DNA of 64,000 nt from Azoarcus sp. CIB (GTDB lineage: Bacteria; Pseudomonadota; Gammaproteobacteria; Burkholderiales; Rhodocyclaceae): contig NZ_CP011072.1 in assembly GCF_001190925.1 (NCBI RefSeq), positions 930,001-994,000 on the forward strand, in the 5' to 3' direction. Made by a program: the position numbers and the translations under genes. The notes under the pieces are model-generated. The model saw nothing but the letters and a program-made list of their open reading frames with translations. It did no database searches and had not been told where the DNA came from. This document shows, in pieces, positions 1 through 9,007 of this stretch; the stretch's first letter is position 1, and each line of letters starts with the position of its first letter.

Positions 1-105
1 GACTTCGTCTGGCCGGGCGGGACAGTGACGCCGGTGGTGACGGTGACCAGCGGCATCGGCAGCGGCTCGACGGTGCGCGCCGAACTGCTGAGGACGGGCG
101 GATGA
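1..105 (+). CDS. C-terminal end of an unidentified protein (partial)
   Basis: An open frame runs from the first base to a TGA at 103-105 and gives 34 residues rich in Val, Thr, Gly and Ser (for example TPVVTVTSGIGSG). The stop overlaps the ATG of the next gene by ATGA, the same 4-base coupling used through the following polysaccharide genes, so this is probably the last piece of another gene of that operon. The fragment is too short to assign a family. A beta-rich extracellular or polysaccharide-active protein would fit the composition, but that is only a guess. Confidence 0.6.
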   Translation, partial: DFVWPGGTVTPVVTVTSGIGSGSTVRAELLRTGG

Positions 106-734
106 GCGCGTCGTCGCATAGCCCTGGGGGCGACGCGTTGCGTGCGCCGCGCGATACCGATTGGGCTGCGGACCTGCGCCGCTGCGGCCTGCGCCGCCCC
201 TTCCTGAAGGAGCAATCGATCTGGGCCGTCGCCGTGTATCGCTTCGGCCGCCGCGTCGATGCACGTCCGGACGGTGTTGCGAAGCGGCTGCTGACGGCGG
301 GCTACTGGCTTGCCTTCCGCGTCGTCGAAACCGTGGTCGGCATCAGCCTGCCGAAGGCCGCGCGGATCGGCGGCGGGCTGCGCATCTGGCACTTCGGCGG
401 CGTGTTCGTGCATCCCGGCGCCGTGATCGGGCGCAACTGCACGCTGCGCCAGGGCGTGACGATCGGCAACCGCCACGAGGGTGGCCCGGCGCCGGTGATC
501 GGCGACGACGTCGAGTTCGGCGCCTACGCGCAGGTGCTGGGGGGTGTGCGCATCGGCCGGGGCTGCCGCATCGGCGCGCTGTCGGTGGTGCTGTGCGACG
601 TGCCCGACGGCGCGACCGCGGTGGGGGCGCCGGCGCGCATCGTCGGCGGAGGTGGCGCCGCGGCGCGGCGAGCGATGGAAGAGGAGAGGCAAGTGGTGGA
701 AGTCGACAATCTCGTCGCGGAGGGCGGACGTTGA
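102..734 (+). CDS. Serine-acetyltransferase-like hexapeptide acyltransferase of polysaccharide locus
   Basis: The 210-residue protein has a helical N-terminal region and, from about residue 85, left-handed beta-helix hexapeptide turns (GAVIGRNCTL, GVTIGNRHEGG, VIGDDVEFG, VRIGRGCRIGA) closing with the GAPARIVG segment typical of CysE/LbH acyltransferases. In cysteine synthesis this fold acetylates serine. In exopolysaccharide loci close relatives acetylate sugars with acetyl-CoA, which the neighbours favour here. It overlaps the upstream gene by 4 bases, and its TGA overlaps the TTG start of the following glycosyltransferase. Cytoplasmic; family is certain, substrate is not. Confidence 0.85.
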   Translation: MSASSHSPGGDALRAPRDTDWAADLRRCGLRRPFLKEQSIWAVAVYRFGRRVDARPDGVAKRLLTAGYWLAFRVVETVVGISLPKAARIGGGLRIWHFGGVFVHPGAVIGRNCTLRQGVTIGNRHEGGPAPVIGDDVEFGAYAQVLGGVRIGRGCRIGALSVVLCDVPDGATAVGAPARIVGGGGAAARRAMEEERQVVEVDNLVAEGGR

Positions 735-1936
735 GGATCGCCTACCTGATCAACCAGTACCCGAAGGTGAGCCACAGCTTCATCCGGCGCGAGATCCTCG
801 CGCTGGAGCGGCAGGGCTTCGACGTGCTGCGCATCGCCGTGCGCGGCTGGGATGCGGAGCTCGTGGATGCCGAGGACCGCGCCGAGCAGGCGCGCACGAC
901 CTACCTGCTGCGGGACGGCATGGGGGCGCTGGCGAAGGCGGTCGTGCAGGTCGCGCTGCACCGCCCCGGCCGCTTTCTCGCGGCACTGCGGCTCGCGCTG
1001 CGCATGGGACGCCGCGCCGACCGGCCGTGGCCCTACCACCTCGTCTATCTCGCCGAGGCCTGCCGCGCCTTGCCGGCCCTGCGCGAATTCGGCGCGCGCC
1101 ACGTGCATGCCCATTTCGGCACCAACCCGGCCGAGGTCGCGATGCTGATCGAGGCGCTCGCGGGCGTGCCCTACAGCTTCACGGTGCATGGGCCGGACGA
1201 GTTCGACAAGCCCGGCTTTCTCGGCACCGGCGAGAAGATCCGCCGCTCCGCCTTCGTCGTCGCGATCAGCTCCTTCGGCCGCAGCCAGCTCTTCCGCTGG
1301 GCGGCGCACCGCGACTGGGAGCGCGTGAAGATCGTGCATTGCGGGCTGGAGCCGGCCTTCCATTGCGTGCCGGCGACGCCGGTGCCGGCCGCGCCGCGCC
1401 TGGTGTGCGTCGGCCGCCTGTGCGAGCAGAAGGGCCAACTGCTGCTGGTCGAGGCGCTCGCGCGGCTGGCGGCGCAGAACATCGACTTCGAGATGGTGTT
1501 CGCGGGCGACGGCGAGCTGCGTGGCGAGATCGAACGCCTCGTTGCCCGGCACGGCCTGCAGGGACGGATCCGGATCACCGGCTGGATCAGCAGCGAGCAG
1601 GTGCGCGACGAGATCCTCGCCGCGCGCGCGCTGGTGCTGCCGAGCTTCGCCGAAGGCCTGCCGGTCGTCATCATGGAAGCGCTCGCGCTGCGCCGGCCGG
1701 TGGCCACGACCTATGTTGCGGGCATCCCCGAACTGGTGCGCCCGCAGGAAAACGGCTGGCTCTTTCCGGCCGGGTCGGTCGAGGCGCTCGCCACCGTGCT
1801 GGAAACCGTGCTGGCGGCGCCGGCCGCGGAGCTCGAACGTATGGGCGAGGCGGGGCGCCGGCGCGTGCTCGAGCGCCACGATGTGGACCGCGAGGCGGCG
1901 AAGCTCGCGGACTACTTCCACGAGGCTTGCGCATGA
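731..1936 (+). CDS. Glycosyltransferase family 4 (GT-B), exopolysaccharide
   Basis: About 401 residues, starting at TTG 731 because this overlaps the previous stop (TTGA) and gives the expected N-terminus RIAYLINQYPKVSHSF; the frame stays open further upstream but that part is antisense-like Arg/Ala-rich sequence. A GT-B N-terminal domain carries HAHFGTNPAE. The C-terminal nucleotide-sugar domain carries VCVGRLCEQKGQ and the EX7E motif in FAEGLPVVIMEAL near residue 310. It resembles WcaL/AmsK-type enzymes that transfer a hexose to a lipid-linked repeat unit at the cytoplasmic face of the inner membrane. The sugar cannot be read from sequence. Confidence 0.88.
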   Translation: MRIAYLINQYPKVSHSFIRREILALERQGFDVLRIAVRGWDAELVDAEDRAEQARTTYLLRDGMGALAKAVVQVALHRPGRFLAALRLALRMGRRADRPWPYHLVYLAEACRALPALREFGARHVHAHFGTNPAEVAMLIEALAGVPYSFTVHGPDEFDKPGFLGTGEKIRRSAFVVAISSFGRSQLFRWAAHRDWERVKIVHCGLEPAFHCVPATPVPAAPRLVCVGRLCEQKGQLLLVEALARLAAQNIDFEMVFAGDGELRGEIERLVARHGLQGRIRITGWISSEQVRDEILAARALVLPSFAEGLPVVIMEALALRRPVATTYVAGIPELVRPQENGWLFPAGSVEALATVLETVLAAPAAELERMGEAGRRRVLERHDVDREAAKLADYFHEACA

Positions 1937-3117
1937 GCATCGTGTCCGCGCTCCTCGCCATCGTCCCCGCGCTGCTCCTCGTGCCGGTGGTCCTGCTGTT
2001 CGTGCAGATCCTCGTCGCACTGCCGCCGCGCCGGCGCCGGCCGGTTCCGGCGGCGCCGCGTCCGCGCGCCGCGGTGCTGGTCCCGGCGCATGACGAGGCG
2101 CTCGGGATCGCCGCGACGGTGCGCGCCATCCGCGCCCAGCTCACCGACGGCGACCGCGTCGTGGTCGTCGCGGACAACTGCAGCGACGACACCGCAATCC
2201 TTGCGCGCGCGGCCGGTGCCGAAGTGATCGTGCGCAACGACCCGCAACGCCGCGGCAAGGGCTACGCGCTCGACTTCGGCATGCGTTACCTGGAGGCGGC
2301 GCCGCCGCAGGTGGTCGCGATCGTCGATGCCGACTGTCGCCTCGCCGAAGGCGCGCTGGACCGCCTCGCGCGCAGCTGTGGTGCGAGCGGGCGACCGGTG
2401 CAGGCGCTGTACCTGATGTATGCGCCGCCCGGCTCCGGTCTCAAGGCGCGCATCGCCGAATTCGCCTGGGCGGTGAAGAACCGTCTGCGCCCGCTCGGGT
2501 ATGCGCGGCTGGGCCTGCCGTGCCAGTTGATGGGTTCGGGGATGGTGTTCCCGTGGGCAACGCTGTGCGCCGCCGAGCTCGCGAGCGGCCACATCGTCGA
2601 GGACCTCAAGCTGGGGCTGGATCTGACCGCGGCCGGGCAGGCCCCGCTGTTCTGCCCCGACGCGCTGGTGGGCAGCGAGTTCCCGCGCTCGACCGAAGGC
2701 GCGCGCACGCAGCGCACGCGCTGGGAGCACGGCCACCTCGCGACGATCGTCGGCGCCGCGCCGCGCCTGCTGCGCGCGGCTTTCACCCGCCGCAATCTAC
2801 GTCTCGCGGCGCTCGTGCTGGACCTGTGCGTGCCGCCGCTCGCGCTGCTGACGCTCGCCGTCGTGGCGGTGTTCGCGGTCACCGGCGCGCTGTTCGCGGC
2901 CTCCGGGGCGGTCCTGCCCTTCGCGCTGGCCGCGCTCGCGTGCGCGCTGCTTGCGACGTCCGTGCTGCTGGCGTGGGCCGCCTGCGGCCGCGACAGCGTC
3001 TCCTTCGCCGATCTCGTCCGCGCGCCCCTGTACGCGCTGTCGAAGATCCCGCTCTACCTGCGCTTCCTCGTCCGCCGCCAGGTCGACTGGGTGCGCTCCC
3101 GCAGGGATGCCTCATGA
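1933..3117 (+). CDS. Membrane-bound processive glycosyltransferase family 2
   Basis: 394 residues. An N-terminal membrane segment (about residues 5-30) is followed by a GT2 catalytic domain with VLVPAHDEA, DNCSDDT, the DADC metal site, the HIVEDLKLG acidic motif and QRTRW, which matches the QxxRW signature of cellulose/hyaluronan-synthase-like enzymes. Two or three C-terminal membrane helices (about residues 295-350) follow. The enzyme should use a UDP- or GDP-sugar at the inner membrane to extend or initiate the polymer. The ATG overlaps the preceding stop by 4 bases (ATGA) and the end overlaps the WecG-type gene, so translation is probably coupled. Confidence 0.88.
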   Translation: MSIVSALLAIVPALLLVPVVLLFVQILVALPPRRRRPVPAAPRPRAAVLVPAHDEALGIAATVRAIRAQLTDGDRVVVVADNCSDDTAILARAAGAEVIVRNDPQRRGKGYALDFGMRYLEAAPPQVVAIVDADCRLAEGALDRLARSCGASGRPVQALYLMYAPPGSGLKARIAEFAWAVKNRLRPLGYARLGLPCQLMGSGMVFPWATLCAAELASGHIVEDLKLGLDLTAAGQAPLFCPDALVGSEFPRSTEGARTQRTRWEHGHLATIVGAAPRLLRAAFTRRNLRLAALVLDLCVPPLALLTLAVVAVFAVTGALFAASGAVLPFALAALACALLATSVLLAWAACGRDSVSFADLVRAPLYALSKIPLYLRFLVRRQVDWVRSRRDAS

Positions 3118-3863
3118 CTCCGCCAACCGTATTGCAAGCGCGCTGGACCCAGGTCCTGCGCCATCTCCTGACCATTCCCTCCGAAGACGACGCGGCGCGG
3201 CTCGTCGAAGAACTGGCCGCCGGGCGACAGCCGCGCATGCTCGCCTTCGTCAATGCCCACGCGATGAATTCCGCCGTCGGCGACTTCGAGTTCTACAAGG
3301 CGCTGTGCGATGCCGACGTGCTGCTGCGCGACGGCTCGGGCATGGCGACGCTGTTCCGCATGCTGGGCGGCGATCCCGGGCTCAACATGAACGGCACCGA
3401 TTTCATCCCGCTGCTGCTCGAAGCGTATCGCGGCCGGCGGGTGGCGCTGTGGGGGACCTCGGAGACCTGGCTTGCCGCGGCCGCCGCACGCTGCGCCGCG
3501 GACTTCGGCGTCGAGGTCGTCTCGTGCGAGAACGGCTTCCATTCGTCCGCGCACTACTGCGAGGCGGTGCGGCGCACGCGGCCCGAGCTGATCGTGCTCG
3601 GCATGGGCATGCCCAAGCAGGAAACGGTCGCCCGCCTCGTGCGCGCGACCGCCGCGGGCGCACCGCTGATCGTGTGTGGTGGCGCGGTCATCGACTTCCT
3701 CGGCGGCAAGGTCGAGCGCGCGCCGCGCTGGATGCGGCGTGTGGGCATGGAGTGGGCCTACCGCTTCGCGCGCGAGCCGCGCCGCCTGTTCCATCGCTAC
3801 ATCATCGGCAACCCGCTGTTCATGCTGCGGGCGTGGCGCTGCCGCGCGGCCTGGGCACGATGA
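3114..3863 (+). CDS. WecG/TagA/CpsF family glycosyltransferase (GT26)
   Basis: 249 residues and full length for the family. Diagnostic segments are NAHAMNSA, LLRDGSGMA, LNMNGTDFIP, LGMGMPKQE, GGAVIDFLGG and the basic, aromatic C-terminus EWAYRFAREPRRLFHRYI. Relatives transfer ManNAc or ManNAcA (WecG, TagA) or glucose/GlcA (GumM/CpsF) onto lipid pyrophosphate-linked sugars at the inner membrane. It overlaps both neighbours by 4 bases and so belongs to the same translationally coupled series. The acceptor is not deducible; family assignment is firm. Confidence 0.92.
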   Translation: MTPPTVLQARWTQVLRHLLTIPSEDDAARLVEELAAGRQPRMLAFVNAHAMNSAVGDFEFYKALCDADVLLRDGSGMATLFRMLGGDPGLNMNGTDFIPLLLEAYRGRRVALWGTSETWLAAAAARCAADFGVEVVSCENGFHSSAHYCEAVRRTRPELIVLGMGMPKQETVARLVRATAAGAPLIVCGGAVIDFLGGKVERAPRWMRRVGMEWAYRFAREPRRLFHRYIIGNPLFMLRAWRCRAAWAR

Positions 3864-4933
3864 ATCGCGCATCCGGACCCGGCCGGCGCGTCGCGGCGAT
3901 CGTCCTGTCGGCGGCGCTGCTCTTCGTCGCCGTCGAAACCGCGCTGCAGGTCCGCTCGCATCTGCGCTTCGGCCAGAGCGTGTTCAACGCCCTGCGCGGC
4001 GAGACGCGCTACGTCGACGACGCGCGCACCGGGCTCAAGCTCCTGCGCCCGAACCGGGTGTTCCCCGGCAGGGAAGTCGAGATCCGCAGCAACAGCCTCG
4101 GCCTGCGCAGTCCGGAGCTTGCGCCGCAGCGCACGCCGGGCAGCCTGCGCGTCGCCGTCGTCGGCGCATCGACGGTAATGGGCGAGCTCACCCGCAGCAA
4201 TGACGCGACCTTCCCGGCCCTGCTCGGCGAGCGCCTGCGTGCGCGCTACCCGCAGCGCGACATCGAGGTCGTGAACGCCGGCATCTCCGGCTACCGCCTC
4301 GCCGACCAGCTGCGCATGCTGGAAAAGGTCGTGCTGCCGCTGACGCCCGACCTCGTTATCGTCTATCCCGGCTTCAACGACTTCGCCGACTACTGCCGCG
4401 ACAAGGCCCCCGCATCGGCCACGCTGCGCCAGGGCCTGCCGCTCGTGAGCCTGCCCGGTTGGCTGCTCAGCGTCGACGCTGTGCGGCGCCACACCGCGTT
4501 CCTGCGCGCCGCCGCGCCGGGCAGGCAGGCCGTGCTCGACCCCGCCGCGGTCGACCTGCAGCCCTATCGCGCGCGGCTCGAGCGCCTCATCGCGAAGGCG
4601 CGTGACGCCGGCGTGCCGCTCGTGCTCGCGACCAACGCGCGCGCCTACCGCCCCGAGCAGCCGCTCGAGGAGCAGATGCGGCTGTCGGCGCAGGCGCGCT
4701 ACTTCAATCCGTGCTTCGATCTGGCGGGACTCAACGCGCTCTACGACCGCCACAACGGCGAGATCCTCGAGGTCGGACGGCGCCTGGGTGTCCCGGTGTT
4801 GCCGCTGCACGAACGCATTCCCGGCGGCCGCGAGTACTTCGCCGACGCCAGCCATTTCACGCTTGCCGGCGAGCGGCTCGCGGCCGACGCGATCTTCGCC
4901 TTCCTCGTGCGCCGCGGCCTTCCCGGCGCCTGA
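3860..4933 (+). CDS. SGNH/GDSL hydrolase-like protein, probable polysaccharide O-acetylation partner
   Basis: 357 residues with an N-terminal signal anchor (hydrophobic residues about 10-27), then an SGNH fold. The block I serine lies in VVGASTVMG, block II in EVVNAGISGYR, block III in YPGFNDFADY, and the Asp/His pair in FADASHFTLAGERLAADAI. It lies immediately before an MBOAT acyltransferase gene. AlgJ/AlgX- and PatB-like SGNH proteins are known to receive acetyl groups from such membrane partners in the periplasm. Periplasmic sugar O-acetyl transfer or acetyl removal is therefore inferred from family and context. Confidence 0.85.
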   Translation: MNRASGPGRRVAAIVLSAALLFVAVETALQVRSHLRFGQSVFNALRGETRYVDDARTGLKLLRPNRVFPGREVEIRSNSLGLRSPELAPQRTPGSLRVAVVGASTVMGELTRSNDATFPALLGERLRARYPQRDIEVVNAGISGYRLADQLRMLEKVVLPLTPDLVIVYPGFNDFADYCRDKAPASATLRQGLPLVSLPGWLLSVDAVRRHTAFLRAAAPGRQAVLDPAAVDLQPYRARLERLIAKARDAGVPLVLATNARAYRPEQPLEEQMRLSAQARYFNPCFDLAGLNALYDRHNGEILEVGRRLGVPVLPLHERIPGGREYFADASHFTLAGERLAADAIFAFLVRRGLPGA

Positions 4934-4939
4934 TCCGCG

Positions 4940-6364
4940 ATGTCCTTCCAGTCCCTGCATTTCCTGCTGTTCCTGTGTGTCGTGTTCGCGCTGAACCGGT
5001 ACTTCCTGCACCGCCTCGACGCGCGCAAGAACCTGCTGCTCGCCGCCAGCTACTACTTCTACATGTGCTGGGACTGGCGCTACGCCGGCCTGCTGCTCCT
5101 GATGAGCGCGGTGAATTTCGTCGCCGGGCGGCGGATCGAGGCGAGCGGGCGCACGCGCGACCGCAAGCTGTGGCTCGCCTTCGCGCTCGCGGCATCGCTC
5201 GGCGTGCTGGCCTGCTTCAAGTACGCGAACTTCTTCATCGACGGCGCCGCGCACCTCCTCGCGTCCTTCGGCTTCGAAGCGGAGCTCCCGGTGCTGCAAC
5301 TCCTGCTGCCGGTGGGCATCTCCTTCTTCACCTTCCAGAGCCTGTCCTACACGCTCGACATCTTCCGCGGCCGCGAGCGCGCGAGCGCCAGCTTCCGCGA
5401 CTTCGCGCTCTTCGTCGCCTTCTTCCCGACCGTGCTGTCCGGGCCGATCACGCGTGCGCGCCAGTTCCTGCCGCAACTCGAGCAGCCGCTGCCGGACAGC
5501 CGCGAGCGCGTGGAGGAGGGGCTGGTGCTGATCCTGCGCGGCTTCGTGAAGAAGATGGCCTTCGCCGACGTGGTCGCGGTGCATCTGGTGAATCCCGCCT
5601 TCGCGTCGCCGGCCGACTACTCGCCGCTCTTCCTGATCGTCGCGGTGTATGCCTTCACCTTCCAGCTCTACATGGATCTCTCCGGCTACACCGACATCGC
5701 GCGCGGCGTCGCCAAGCTCCTCGGCTTCGAGCTGCCGACGAACTTCGACCGCCCCTACCGCGCGCTCAGCGTATCGAACTTCTGGCAGCGCTGGCACACC
5801 TCGATGTCGGGCTTCTTCCGCGACTATCTGTACTTCGGCATCGGCGGCTCCAAGCGCGGCAACGTGTATGTGAACCTCTATATCACCTTCGTCGCGATCG
5901 GCTGCTGGCACGGCGCGGGGTGGAACTTCGTGCTGTACGGCCTGATCCACGGCAGCTGCGTGTGCTTCGAGCGCTGGCGCCGCGGCCGGCGCGAGGCGCG
6001 TGGCCTGCCCGCCGAGCCGCAGGGCGCGCTGCCCCGTCTCCTCGCGCTGCTGCTGACCTTCCAGATCATCGCCCTGTCGCGCATCCTGTTCCGCGCGCCC
6101 GACCTCGACAGCGCCGCCGCCTACGTCGCGGCGATGCTGCAGCCGGTGGTTGCCACCCCCGCGGCGCCGTTCACCGCCGTCGGACTCACGACGCTGTTCG
6201 TCGCGGTGCTGCTGCACTACCTGCCGCCGCGCCTCTTCGAGCACGCCGCCCGCGGCTACCTGCGCGCGCCGGTCGTGCTGCAGGGCGGGGCGCTCGCGGG
6301 GCTTGCGCTGGCACTGCTGGCCTTCTCCTCCGGAGGGGCCTCGTTCATCTATTTCCAGTTCTGA
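4940..6364 (+). CDS. MBOAT family membrane O-acyltransferase (AlgI/DltB-like)
   Basis: 474 residues with many predicted membrane helices. The MBOAT signature is present: SVSNFWQRWHTSMSGFFRDY, then the conserved histidines in GCWHGAGWNF and GLIHG. AlgI-type proteins move acetyl groups from a cytoplasmic donor across the inner membrane to a periplasmic transferase that O-acetylates the polysaccharide. The preceding SGNH gene, 6 bases away, is the obvious partner. The C-terminus ends on a hydrophobic helix, and a 43-base gap separates it from the next gene. The family call is certain; acetyl as the group moved is inference. Confidence 0.93.
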   Translation: MSFQSLHFLLFLCVVFALNRYFLHRLDARKNLLLAASYYFYMCWDWRYAGLLLLMSAVNFVAGRRIEASGRTRDRKLWLAFALAASLGVLACFKYANFFIDGAAHLLASFGFEAELPVLQLLLPVGISFFTFQSLSYTLDIFRGRERASASFRDFALFVAFFPTVLSGPITRARQFLPQLEQPLPDSRERVEEGLVLILRGFVKKMAFADVVAVHLVNPAFASPADYSPLFLIVAVYAFTFQLYMDLSGYTDIARGVAKLLGFELPTNFDRPYRALSVSNFWQRWHTSMSGFFRDYLYFGIGGSKRGNVYVNLYITFVAIGCWHGAGWNFVLYGLIHGSCVCFERWRRGRREARGLPAEPQGALPRLLALLLTFQIIALSRILFRAPDLDSAAAYVAAMLQPVVATPAAPFTAVGLTTLFVAVLLHYLPPRLFEHAARGYLRAPVVLQGGALAGLALALLAFSSGGASFIYFQF

Positions 6365-6407
6365 GCCCGCCGCAAGCGGGCCCAGTCGATACCTACCGGA
6401 GACCCTC

Positions 6408-7445
6408 ATGGCAGCCAGCCTCGCCATCGAAAACCGGCAAGCGCCGATCCGCGTCCTGCAGTCGCTGCGACAGCAGGCCGACGACAACCCCTACGTGAAG
6501 CAGGTCGTCGCGGCCGTGTCGCCCCATGTCGACGTTGCCTTCTTCTCCTGGCGTACGGCGCTGTTCGGCCGCTACGACGTGTTCCACGTACACTGGCCCG
6601 AATTCCTGCTGCGCGCGCCGGACCGCAGCCGGCCGCTGCAATACGCGCTCTTCCTCGCGCTGCTCGTGCGCACGGCCCTGGCGCGCCGCCCGGTGGTGCG
6701 CACCCTGCACAACCTCGAACCGCACGAGGGCGCGAACCGCTTCGAGCGCTTCCTGCTGGAACGCCTCGACCGACACACGCGGGTGTGGATCCGCCTCAAC
6801 GCCGTGACCGCCGACCGCGCGCCGCACACCGTGACGATCCTGCACGGCCACTATCGCGACTGGTTCGCCCACCTGACCGTGCCCGATCCGGTGCCGGGCC
6901 GCCTGTTGTACTTCGGCCTGATCCGCCCCTACAAGGGCGTCGAAACCCTCATCGACAGCTTCCTGCGTCTCGACCCCGCGCTCGCCCCGGATGCCGAACT
7001 GCGCATCGTCGGGCACGCCTCCACCGAAGGTCTGCGCCGCCGCATCATCGACGCCTGCAACACCGACGCGCGCATCGGCGCGCTGCTGAGCTACGTCGAC
7101 GATGCGACGCTCGCGACCGAGATCGGCCAGGCCGAGCTCGTCGTGCTGCCCTTCCGCCGCATGCTCAACTCGGGCTCGCTGCTGCTCGCGCTGTCGCTCA
7201 ACCGCCCGGTGCTCGTCCCGCGCAACGAGGCCAACGAGGCGCTGGCCGAGGAGGTCGGCCCGGGCTGGGTGTACATGTACGACGGCGACCTCGACCGCGA
7301 CGTGCTGCTCGGCGCACTGTGGCACGTGCGCAACGCCCCGCGCGCGCCCATGCCGGACTTCTCGCGCCGCGAATGGAGCGAGGCCGGCGACCGCCATTAC
7401 CGCGCCTACATCGCCGCGCTGCGTGGCGAGCCGGTCGGGGACTGA
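6408..7445 (+). CDS. GT-B glycosyltransferase of exopolysaccharide locus
   Basis: 345 residues starting at ATG 6408 behind CGGAGACC. The N-terminal half holds FHVHWPEF and TLHNLEPHEG. The C-terminal half has the donor-site features of a GT4-like fold (YFGLIRPYKGVETLI, ELRIVGHAS, VVLPFRRMLNSGSLLLALSLNRPVLVP). It is shorter and more divergent than the first glycosyltransferase of the locus and lacks a clean EX7E motif. Cytoplasmic or peripheral membrane. The TGA at 7443-7445 touches the ATG of the flippase gene, supporting one transcript. Confidence 0.82.
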   Translation: MAASLAIENRQAPIRVLQSLRQQADDNPYVKQVVAAVSPHVDVAFFSWRTALFGRYDVFHVHWPEFLLRAPDRSRPLQYALFLALLVRTALARRPVVRTLHNLEPHEGANRFERFLLERLDRHTRVWIRLNAVTADRAPHTVTILHGHYRDWFAHLTVPDPVPGRLLYFGLIRPYKGVETLIDSFLRLDPALAPDAELRIVGHASTEGLRRRIIDACNTDARIGALLSYVDDATLATEIGQAELVVLPFRRMLNSGSLLLALSLNRPVLVPRNEANEALAEEVGPGWVYMYDGDLDRDVLLGALWHVRNAPRAPMPDFSRREWSEAGDRHYRAYIAALRGEPVGD

Positions 7446-8951
7446 ATGCGCACCGGCAACGTCTCCGCCGCGACGCCCGCATCGGCCGCTATCACCCCGC
7501 GCCTGGGCCGGCTCGCGGCACGCGGCGCGCTGCTCACGATGGGCGGGCAGGCGTGCAAGATCCTGCTCCAGTTCGGCGGCATCGTCGTGCTCGCGCGCCT
7601 GCTGTCGCCGGGCGACTATGGCCTGCTCGCGATGGTCACGGCAATCGTCGGCATCGGCGAGGTGCTGCGCGACTTCGGGCTGTCGTCGGCCGCCGTGCAG
7701 GCCCGCAGCGTCTCGCCCCAGCAGCGCAGCAACCTCTTCTGGATCAACAGCGCGATCGGCCTGCTGCTCGCGCTCACCGTGTTCGTAGCGGCGCCCGCGA
7801 TCGCGGCTTTCTACGCGCAGCCCGCGCTGCAGCCGATCGCGCAGGCGCTCGCCCCGAGCTTCCTCCTCAACGGCCTCGCGACCCAGTTCCGCGCCCAGCT
7901 CAACCGCGACATGCGCTTCGGCCGCTTGGCCGCCGCCGACGTCGGCGGCCAGGCGCTGGGCCTTGCCGCCGGGGTCACGCTCGCGCTGCGCGGCCACGGC
8001 CACTGGGCGCTCGTCGCCCAGCAGCTCGCCCAGGCGCTCGGCACGCTGCTGCTCCTCGCCGCGACCAGCGGCTGGCGTCCCGGCCTGCCGCGTCGCGGCG
8101 CGGAGATGGGAGGCTTCCTGCGTTACGGCGGCAACCTCATGAGCACCCAGCTCGTCGTCTACCTCAGCCGCAACGTCGATGCGCTGATCATCGGCCAGCG
8201 CTTCGGCGCCGAGCTGTTGGGCCTGTACAACCGCGCCAGCCAGCTGCTGATGCTGCCGCTCAACCAGATCAACGCGCCGGCGACCTCGATCGCGCTGCCG
8301 GTGCTGTCCCGCCTCCACGACGACAGCGAGCGCTATGACCGCTTCCTGCTGCACGGGCAGGCGGTGATGCTGCATGTCACGCTGGCGATCTTCGCCTTCG
8401 CCGGCGCGCAGGCCGAGCCGCTGATGGTGCTCGTGCTGGGGGAGCAGTGGGCCCCGGCCGTGCCGCTGTTCCAGATCCTCGCCGTGGGCGGCGCCTTCCA
8501 GGTCGCCGCGCAGGCGAGCTACTGGGTCTTCCTGTCGAAGGGCCTCACCGCCTCGAACCTGCGCTTCACGCTCGTCTCCCGCGTGCTGCTGATCGCCGGC
8601 ATCGTCTTCGGCGCGCAGTGGGGCGCGCAGTGGGGCGCGCAGGGCGTGGCGACGGCCTATGCATTCGGCGTCGCGCTCGGGTGGCTCGGCGGGCTCTTCT
8701 GGCTGCGCGCCTCCGGGGCGCCGGTCGGTGCGATGGGCCGCAACGCGCTAGGCGTGATGCTCGCCTACGGCCTGTGCGGCCTCGCCTCGGCCGCCGCTGC
8801 GCAGGAGTGGGCGAGCTCGCTCGTCGGCCGGCTTGCATTCGGCACGACGGCGATGATCGCCGCCTTCCTGCTGCTCGTCGCACTCTGGCCGGCCTTCCGC
8901 CGCAGCGTCATGGACATCCTGCGCAGCCGCAACCTGCTGCGCGCGCGCTGA
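7446..8951 (+). CDS. Wzx-type polysaccharide flippase (MOP superfamily, WzxC-like)
   Basis: 501 residues and strongly hydrophobic with about 12-14 membrane helices. The N-terminal region (ALLTMGGQACKILLQFGGIVVLARLLSPGDYGLLAM, given in part) is typical of WzxC/RfbX flippases of the MOP superfamily, as are SRNVDALIIG and LGLYNRASQL. These proteins move undecaprenyl-pyrophosphate-linked repeat units from the cytoplasmic to the periplasmic face of the inner membrane. No Wzy polymerase or Wza/Wzc export protein is in the window, so they should lie upstream. A short in-frame tandem repeat lies near residues 388-399. Confidence 0.92.
   Translation: MRTGNVSAATPASAAITPRLGRLAARGALLTMGGQACKILLQFGGIVVLARLLSPGDYGLLAMVTAIVGIGEVLRDFGLSSAAVQARSVSPQQRSNLFWINSAIGLLLALTVFVAAPAIAAFYAQPALQPIAQALAPSFLLNGLATQFRAQLNRDMRFGRLAAADVGGQALGLAAGVTLALRGHGHWALVAQQLAQALGTLLLLAATSGWRPGLPRRGAEMGGFLRYGGNLMSTQLVVYLSRNVDALIIGQRFGAELLGLYNRASQLLMLPLNQINAPATSIALPVLSRLHDDSERYDRFLLHGQAVMLHVTLAIFAFAGAQAEPLMVLVLGEQWAPAVPLFQILAVGGAFQVAAQASYWVFLSKGLTASNLRFTLVSRVLLIAGIVFGAQWGAQWGAQGVATAYAFGVALGWLGGLFWLRASGAPVGAMGRNALGVMLAYGLCGLASAAAAQEWASSLVGRLAFGTTAMIAAFLLLVALWPAFRRSVMDILRSRNLLRAR
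8610..8642 (+). repeat. In-frame 12-base tandem repeat inside the flippase gene
   Basis: The unit ggcgcgcagtgg occurs twice in full and a third time to 9 bases, encoding GAQWGAQWGAQ within a predicted membrane region. Because the unit is 12 bases, gain or loss of copies would keep the frame and lengthen or shorten a helix or loop by four residues. Confidence 0.85.
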
Positions 8952-9007
8952 ACCCCGCGCAATGCATGCCTCCTTCCCCACCTACCCGAATCCACTCGAC
9001 GGAAACG

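Noticed and set aside
3797-6487. Long open frame of 896 codons on the minus strand across the SGNH and MBOAT genes
   Set aside because: It is antisense to two clearly recognisable genes and has the Arg/Glu/His/Val-rich composition produced by high GC on the opposite strand.
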